In this document: one piece after another, positions 59,172 through 64,000 of the stretch | Numbering within the stretch: position 1 is the stretch's first letter | Layout: the number at the start of each line of letters is the position of its first letter | DNA from: Sequoia sempervirens | Taxonomy: Eukaryota; Streptophyta; Pinopsida; Cupressales; Cupressaceae | Direction of reading: 5' to 3' | Length of the DNA stretch: 64,000 nt | Assembly (NCBI GenBank): GCA_007258455.2 | Contig: VDFB02296717.1 | Span: 1-64,000 of the forward strand | Translations under genes and position numbers: made by a program | Notes under the pieces: model-generated | Databases searched by the model: none | The model's input: the letters and a program-made list of their open reading frames with translations, nothing else | Told to the model about the DNA's origin: nothing

Positions 59172-60214
59172 TACAATTATATAAATTTAATATATATTTA
59201 AATATATATAATAAGCATTGTTTTAAATAATGGCATGTTTTAAATGTAATTGGAGAATTTTAAAATAATATGTTAATAGTCGAATTATTGGTCTTATTTT
59301 AAAATAATATTTATTGCTAGAACAAATGTTTGATTTTAAAATGATATATTTTGGAAAAGAAGAAATTGTTTCAAAATAATATGCTAATAGATGAATTATT
59401 GGATTTTTAAATAAAAAGTTTCTAATAGGCCAAATATTTGATTTTAAAATCATATGTGTGTTAACAGAGGAATTAATTGAGTTTAGAACGTTTTATTTTG
59501 AAAAGAAAAAATAGATGATTTGAAAGTAGTATGTTTTGAATTGAAGAAGTAAATGGTTATTTTATTAATATTTAAAAGTAATTAAGGAATTGAAAGGTAT
59601 AATTTAAATTCCCTTCTTTGTGTGCAAAAAAAAAGAGACATTAGCAAATTAGTTCTATTGAGGCAATAACAGGTCTGTGATGCCCTTAGTCTTAGAGGGA
59701 CTATGGCCTCCTAGGCCATGGAAGTTTGAGGCAATAAACTACTGAATTTTATTAAGGGAAGTGGATTTAGGAAATCCAAAAGTAGATTTGGTTCCTGTTT
59801 AAATTGTGCTTTTAAATGTAAATTTCTTCCGTTTTCACTTTGGGCGAAAATGTGTAGTAAGGGTTAATAAGTCTTCCAGATGGGGATTTTAATTATTTGG
59901 GGTTGTCGTATTATGTTTGTCAACCTGTTTGAGTCCCTTGGGTAGCGTATGGTGCGTTGCCAGTGTTTTACTCGGTTTCCACGAACGGGGTTGGTTTGTG
60001 CCTCCTTGGATTAGGAGTGGATTATGTGATTCATGTCTCCTTTGGATTGGGAGTGGTTTATGTGATTCGTATCTCCTTTGGAAAGAGTGGATTATGTGTT
60101 TTGTTGCCTCCAGTGTTTGGAGTGAGTTTTTCATTATTTATTCCTCCTAAAGTTGGAGTGGTTTATTCTGGTTGTATGGTTCATGTGAGTGGTTGTATCA
60201 GTGGGAATTAGCCT

Positions 60215-60275
60215 GTGTCTAGAGGTTGATGGTCTTGTATAGGAGTCCTATACAAGACCATCAACCTCTAGACAC
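60215..60275. repeat. Perfect 61-bp palindrome in 3' LTR of D
   Basis: Arms 60215-60244 and 60246-60275 are exact reverse complements (30 bases each) around a single G. The left arm is native: the 5' LTR has the same sequence with one change near 54159-54188. The right arm replaces about 65 bases present in the 5' LTR. Confidence 0.95.
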
Positions 60276-60742
60276 CTTAATCCGTTGGGTCATCTTCTTG
60301 TTCGTGTGGACAAGATTTCTAGTTGGAGAGCTCATCAAATCCAATTTCATTTCATGCTTAATTCTTTTCAGTTGAATCTTATGAAATTATTACCTCTCAT
60401 TGTATCGAGGTGGAAGATGTAATTTGTAACCTTGTTTATTGGATTTACCTCATTCGGGGAATGAGAGTTGTAATCATATTGTAAATGATCATTAATTGAA
60501 AACATGTGGTATCTCTTATGCTTTGTTCTCATTTGTCATGTATGGAATATATGACTCTTCAGTATTTAAATAACTATATCATGTTTCCAATTCATGTTTC
60601 TTGTTTGAATTTGAAGTAATCTCGATCTAAATGACATAGAGTTTGTTGGCAATGGTTAGTGTACTTTTAAAAAAATAAAAAATTATTACGTTTGGATAGT
60701 TGTTGCAACTATACAGGGTTTGTGTGGTGGTGTTACATTTAT

Positions 60743-63336
60743 AAGTTTTTCTCATCATATTCTCTATATGAGCATGGTAGTATATATTTTTGAAAGCAAT
60801 GCCTTTTTGGCTGGTTGAAAATGTGTGCTTCATCTAAGCACATGACTATATACAGAGCATGCATTTCCTTTTGAATATTAATATAAATTACTCGCCACAT
60901 ATTTATGAATTTTTTTACTAGGAAAAATTTGTCACATAAATCAATATATTGTGTAATGTTCTCTAATTTGTCTTCTTATATCCAATATTAAATCATTAAT
61001 TTAAAATTTTGTGCTATCAAAAATTTTATAACTTAAACATTAATAACTTTATCAATATATTTACCATATTTTAATATAGATAAAATATATAAAATTATTC
61101 CTAACTATTTCATGATTAAATTAGATAATATTTAAATAAAATACACTTAATATTATTAAAATTCTATTGTTTGATAACTATGCTAGACAAAACACCCATA
61201 CACGGAATAATAGCACATTATTTTTGCCATTAGAAATAATGTATTCCTTTGTTTTGATTTTGTTAAAGTACATGATAAAGTTTGTAGAGTCATTTTTGAA
61301 GTTAAACACTTTGCTACGAATGATTAGATACCAGTTCCATTATTTTTACACACCACGTCTACTATGTCATATCCCTTTCGAAGTCTACATTATTGTTTGA
61401 CAATCAAATCTCCAATCCTCTATTCCTTAGCGGTAGGAGCGGGAAAAATTCTCTACGCAACGTTCTCAAATAGTTTTGGCTTACAAAAGAAGTATAAGTG
61501 GCTGTCAACATTCAAAAAGGATTGTTGATTTAGTCAATCACATTGTTAATGAAGTGGTAGGAGAATCCTCAACAGGATTAGCAAGTGAAGTTAAACACAT
61601 GCATATTGTTATCATTATAAAAGGCCTCCTCAACTGTTCTACAATCTTCAAGATACATGTCTAGTTATGAAAGTTGTTTTTAATCAACTTAATTGGTACT
61701 CACAAGTTTTTGCTACTAATTATAAAGAGGAATGCAATTATAAAAATTAGAAAGGGATTTTAAAATATTGATTTAATATACATATTATTAACTATTAATT
61801 TGGAGAAGGATTCTATCAATGGTCTTCATTTGGGTGAAGCTTTCAAGCTTACCTTTTAAATATTGGGAGGTTGAGATCTTGAAGAGTAGTTCATTGCTGT
61901 TGATTCAGTGATCACTTTTTGAAAATGACTTTTGTTTGTCAGTTTGCAGATGTGGGTAAGGTTCTACTTTCTTCTATTACTTTGTCCTTCAAATGAGATG
62001 ATTAGGTTCAGCATATAATGTATGAGGATGTCATAGTTTTGTGGCAAAAATGTCATGCAACTGATCACCCTACCTTTGAGTGCTAAAACAAAAGTAGGTC
62101 ATAAAATTCTTCAAAAAAAATAATAATAATGGCGTATCTGCTTATCATTAGAATGATGTGATCATTGCCAAATGTTGGAGCATTGGGTGATCCATCCTCA
62201 TCTTCCCCTTTGCCGGGGCTTATGGGCATCTGGGGTTCAGAGATGGCTGGTAGAGATCAGATTCACAAGGACCAAAGGGCTGATCCTTAGTTTGAATAAG
62301 TTTCCAGCCCCACAAATCCAACTTTCTAGTTTAGATAGAAGAAAAATGGAATTGGATGTAAGTCTTCCTAGATTCCTTATAGATTCTTCTAGTATTGCTA
62401 ACTAGGCTTAAGAACTCAGTCTGCTGGCACTGCATACCTCCAAGCGAATTACAATAGAATTGGACTTTTAACTATTTTCAAAATTTAAAAAAAAATCCAC
62501 TTATTGTTTTCTTACATAAGCTCTGCACAACTTCTACTCTGCCCCTCTGCCAACTGGGCAGTCTTTATTTAATCAATCATCAACTCCATTCATATCTTGC
62601 CATTGAAATAGATCAATTTTTCTATTTATATATTGATGTAAAAATTGAAGACAATTTTTTTCAAATTCATGGACTGTTTATTAAACAACAATCAGCTATA
62701 TTGAACCAGGTTGTAGTTTTGAACAGGTCAAGCTTATTCCAGCCATTGAGCCTTCCTTCAACAGGGCTGCTAAGCATCAGCGAATCCTGTGGTGATGGGG
62801 GGCACTCTCATAATATATGTTCTAGCAGCTCTTAATACCAAACCAACTAAATTGAAGTTCCATCAATCCTACCAAATCCCATTTGCATTTTACCAAAATT
62901 GCACTGGTCAGTAAGAAAATAGGTTCAATTCCTGAATGAATTAAATTGCAAACCATGCTCAAAAAAACTGCATCACTAAAAGAATTAAAGACCAAAAAAA
63001 TCAATTATTTAGGACTCTTAGAAACTTCTTGAAGCCTTGATAAGAATACTATAATGAAATCTCAAAAACTTTTTAACTTCAAATTATAAACAAATCATTT
63101 ATTTTCCTTAAGATCATTTTTATCATCCTTCAGTGCTAACAATTGTTTACAAAAAGCTGAAGCTGCTACATTCAATGAATATAACCATGATATACAGACC
63201 CTAACAGGTTGAATTCCAGAAAAAGGAAATGAGGACATTTCATAAGGACTAAATGTTTTTTATAATTAGTTCTCTTTATACTCAATGACCCTTATAGCTA
63301 TAATTTGCTCCCTGAATTCCTGACAACAATACTCTA
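60743..63336. other. Unassigned AT-rich sequence
   Basis: No gene, transposon end or tandem repeat recognised. The frames at 61167-61400, 61476-61664 and 62172-62405 have no known motif. The last part (about 62700-63336) could be the 3' untranslated or downstream region of the minus-strand gene that follows. Confidence 0.5.
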
Positions 63337-63621
63337 TCAGAAATCAGAACAACACCTATTCGTTCGTGTAGCACTCCTTGCTAGATAGCCTTGATAAGTC
63401 TGAGCCTCCACCATGTTCTTCATTTGCAAATTTTTATAGAACTGCACAATAAACTCTTCTGCAGCTCTGTCCACATCTTGTTCTCTTATAACAACATTAT
63501 TACACATACGATTATCTCTGCCATAATTTTCATCAGGAGATACTGCTGCACTTGCCAACGAAGCCCCAACCAGGTGATGCTCTGGTTTCAGAAGGGATTT
63601 TTTATTTCCCCCTGAATATTC
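63337..63621 (-). CDS. DUF761-type protein, C-terminal exon
   Basis: On the minus strand an open frame runs to a TGA at 63337-63339. It includes KKSLLKPEHHLVGAS, DENYGRDNRMCNNV, then DVDRAAEEFIVQFYKNLQ and MVEAQTYQGYLARSA. D-h-D-x-x-AEEFIxxFxxxLxxQ near the C-terminus is the DUF761 (cotton-fibre-expressed protein) signature of small plant proteins of unknown biochemical role. There is no ATG in the open part. An upstream in-frame stop lies just beyond TTAGTGAATATTCAG, which could be a splice acceptor, so this is read as a last exon whose first part lies upstream, beyond or near the window end. No stop or shift damages it. A truncated gene is the alternative. Confidence 0.65.
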   Translation of the reverse strand, partial: EYSGGNKKSLLKPEHHLVGASLASAAVSPDENYGRDNRMCNNVVIREQDVDRAAEEFIVQFYKNLQMKNMVEAQTYQGYLARSATRTNRCCSDF

Positions 63622-63687
63622 ACTAAGTCAGTTACGGATAAATTTCAATACTTTCTTCCCCTTCATCTTCCAAATATAAGAAATAGC

Positions 63688-63755
63688 AGAATTACAACTC
63701 TCTAATAACTTATAAGAGAATAGAAGAATTATAACTCTCTAATAACTTATAAGAG
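63688..63755. repeat. 37-bp tandem duplication
   Basis: AGAATTACAACTCTCTAATA and what follows is repeated once with a period of 37 bases. It lies upstream of the DUF761 exon, in probable intron or 5' sequence. Confidence 0.85.
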
Positions 63756-64000
63756 AAAAACTAAGGCTAACTGTAACAGCAATATATTCTTAAGAAAATT
63801 CTTGAGCCCAATAAACCTCACAAGTCTTATGTCTTCACAAAGAAAACAAAAAATTTGAAGTACAAAATAACTTGGAAGCCATTCAAGACTATAAGAGAAA
63901 GATGGTGAAGCTATATAAGGTTCCTAAAGGCTAGGGTATATACAGCTACTATTAGTTTATGCTGCTTTATCGAACATCTGGAATTAATAATTAATGGCAT
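63756..64000. other. Unassigned window end
   Basis: AT-rich, no open frame recognised; possibly intron or 5' part of the minus-strand DUF761 gene. Confidence 0.35.

Larger units (their letters stand above)
51181..60737 (+). mobile_element. Element D: non-autonomous LTR element with giant LTRs (9557 bp)
   Basis: LTRs at 51181-54746 (3566 bp) and 57120-60737 (3618 bp) both start TGTAGCACC and end GTGTTACA. They flank only 2373 bp of internal sequence. Flanks are TGTAT and TTTAT, a duplication with one mismatch. A tRNA-iMet primer site and a G-rich polypurine tract are in place. No gag or pol motif is readable on either strand of the internal part, so it is a large retrotransposon derivative that would depend on an autonomous partner, plausibly a chromovirus given the primer and tract. 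Confidence 0.93.
57120..60737 (+). repeat. 3' LTR of element D
   Basis: Follows the 5' LTR closely from 57120 to about 58660. It then carries a different GC-rich island (about 58666-58858), realigns to 60244, and after a palindrome (60215-60275) aligns much less well to the end. It ends GTGGTGTTACA. Confidence 0.92.

Noticed and set aside
1..64000. Endogenous pararetrovirus or other viral insertion
   Set aside because: All reverse transcriptase pieces carry Gypsy or Copia motifs with LTRs and integrase; no movement or coat protein motif was seen.

Overview
The window reads as a gene-poor, repeat-saturated stretch of a large plant nuclear genome. The evidence is several nested LTR retrotransposons with plant-type primer-binding sites, Ty3/Gypsy chromovirus, Tat-like Gypsy and Tork-like Copia proteins, and two plant-specific protein families (plant mobile domain and DUF761). 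The age and depth of nesting, kilobase-scale LTRs and near absence of host genes would suit a gymnosperm. That is an inference; no sequence here fixes the species.

Layout. 1-10790: the 3' end of a chromovirus (A) and what looks like its 3' LTR, broken by a reversed solo LTR (1596-3367) and by a complete but decayed 6.3-kb chromovirus B (4177-10483; TSD TATCA). 10791-12910: remnants of a third chromovirus (C: chromodomain, polypurine tract, LTR start). 12916-19648: a non-autonomous 6.7-kb LTR element (F) with perfect TSD ATTAC and an unrecognised acidic ORF; the solo LTR at 1596-3367 belongs to the same family. 19797-20197 and 42783-43700: two halves of a plant-mobile-domain pseudogene.

The pseudogene is split by a Tat-like Gypsy element (E, about 20198-42778). 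E itself carries a 7.0-kb Copia element (21526-28570, minus strand), a 199-bp tandem repeat with tRNA-like boxes, a 968-bp TIR element (32097-33064), an unassigned 2.65-kb insertion (34521-37171), a fragment of Copia reverse transcriptase, and a 38-bp minisatellite in its 3' untranslated part.

46027-47640 is a Copia solo LTR with perfect TSD AAAGA. 51181-60737 is a 9.6-kb non-autonomous element (D) with 3.6-kb LTRs and no recognisable protein; its 3' LTR holds a perfect 61-bp palindrome and a replaced GC-rich island. 63337-63621 is a DUF761-type exon on the minus strand, the only stretch that looks like an undamaged host gene.

There is no operon-like organisation and no intact autonomous transposon. 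The relations between parts are those of insertion history: host sequence, then Gypsy, then Copia and DNA-type insertions, then decay by stops, frameshifts and C-to-T type change. I saw no rRNA, no complete tRNA gene, no CRISPR and no bacterial or organellar segment. All alignments were made by eye, so boundaries of decayed elements are approximate unless a TSD is quoted.
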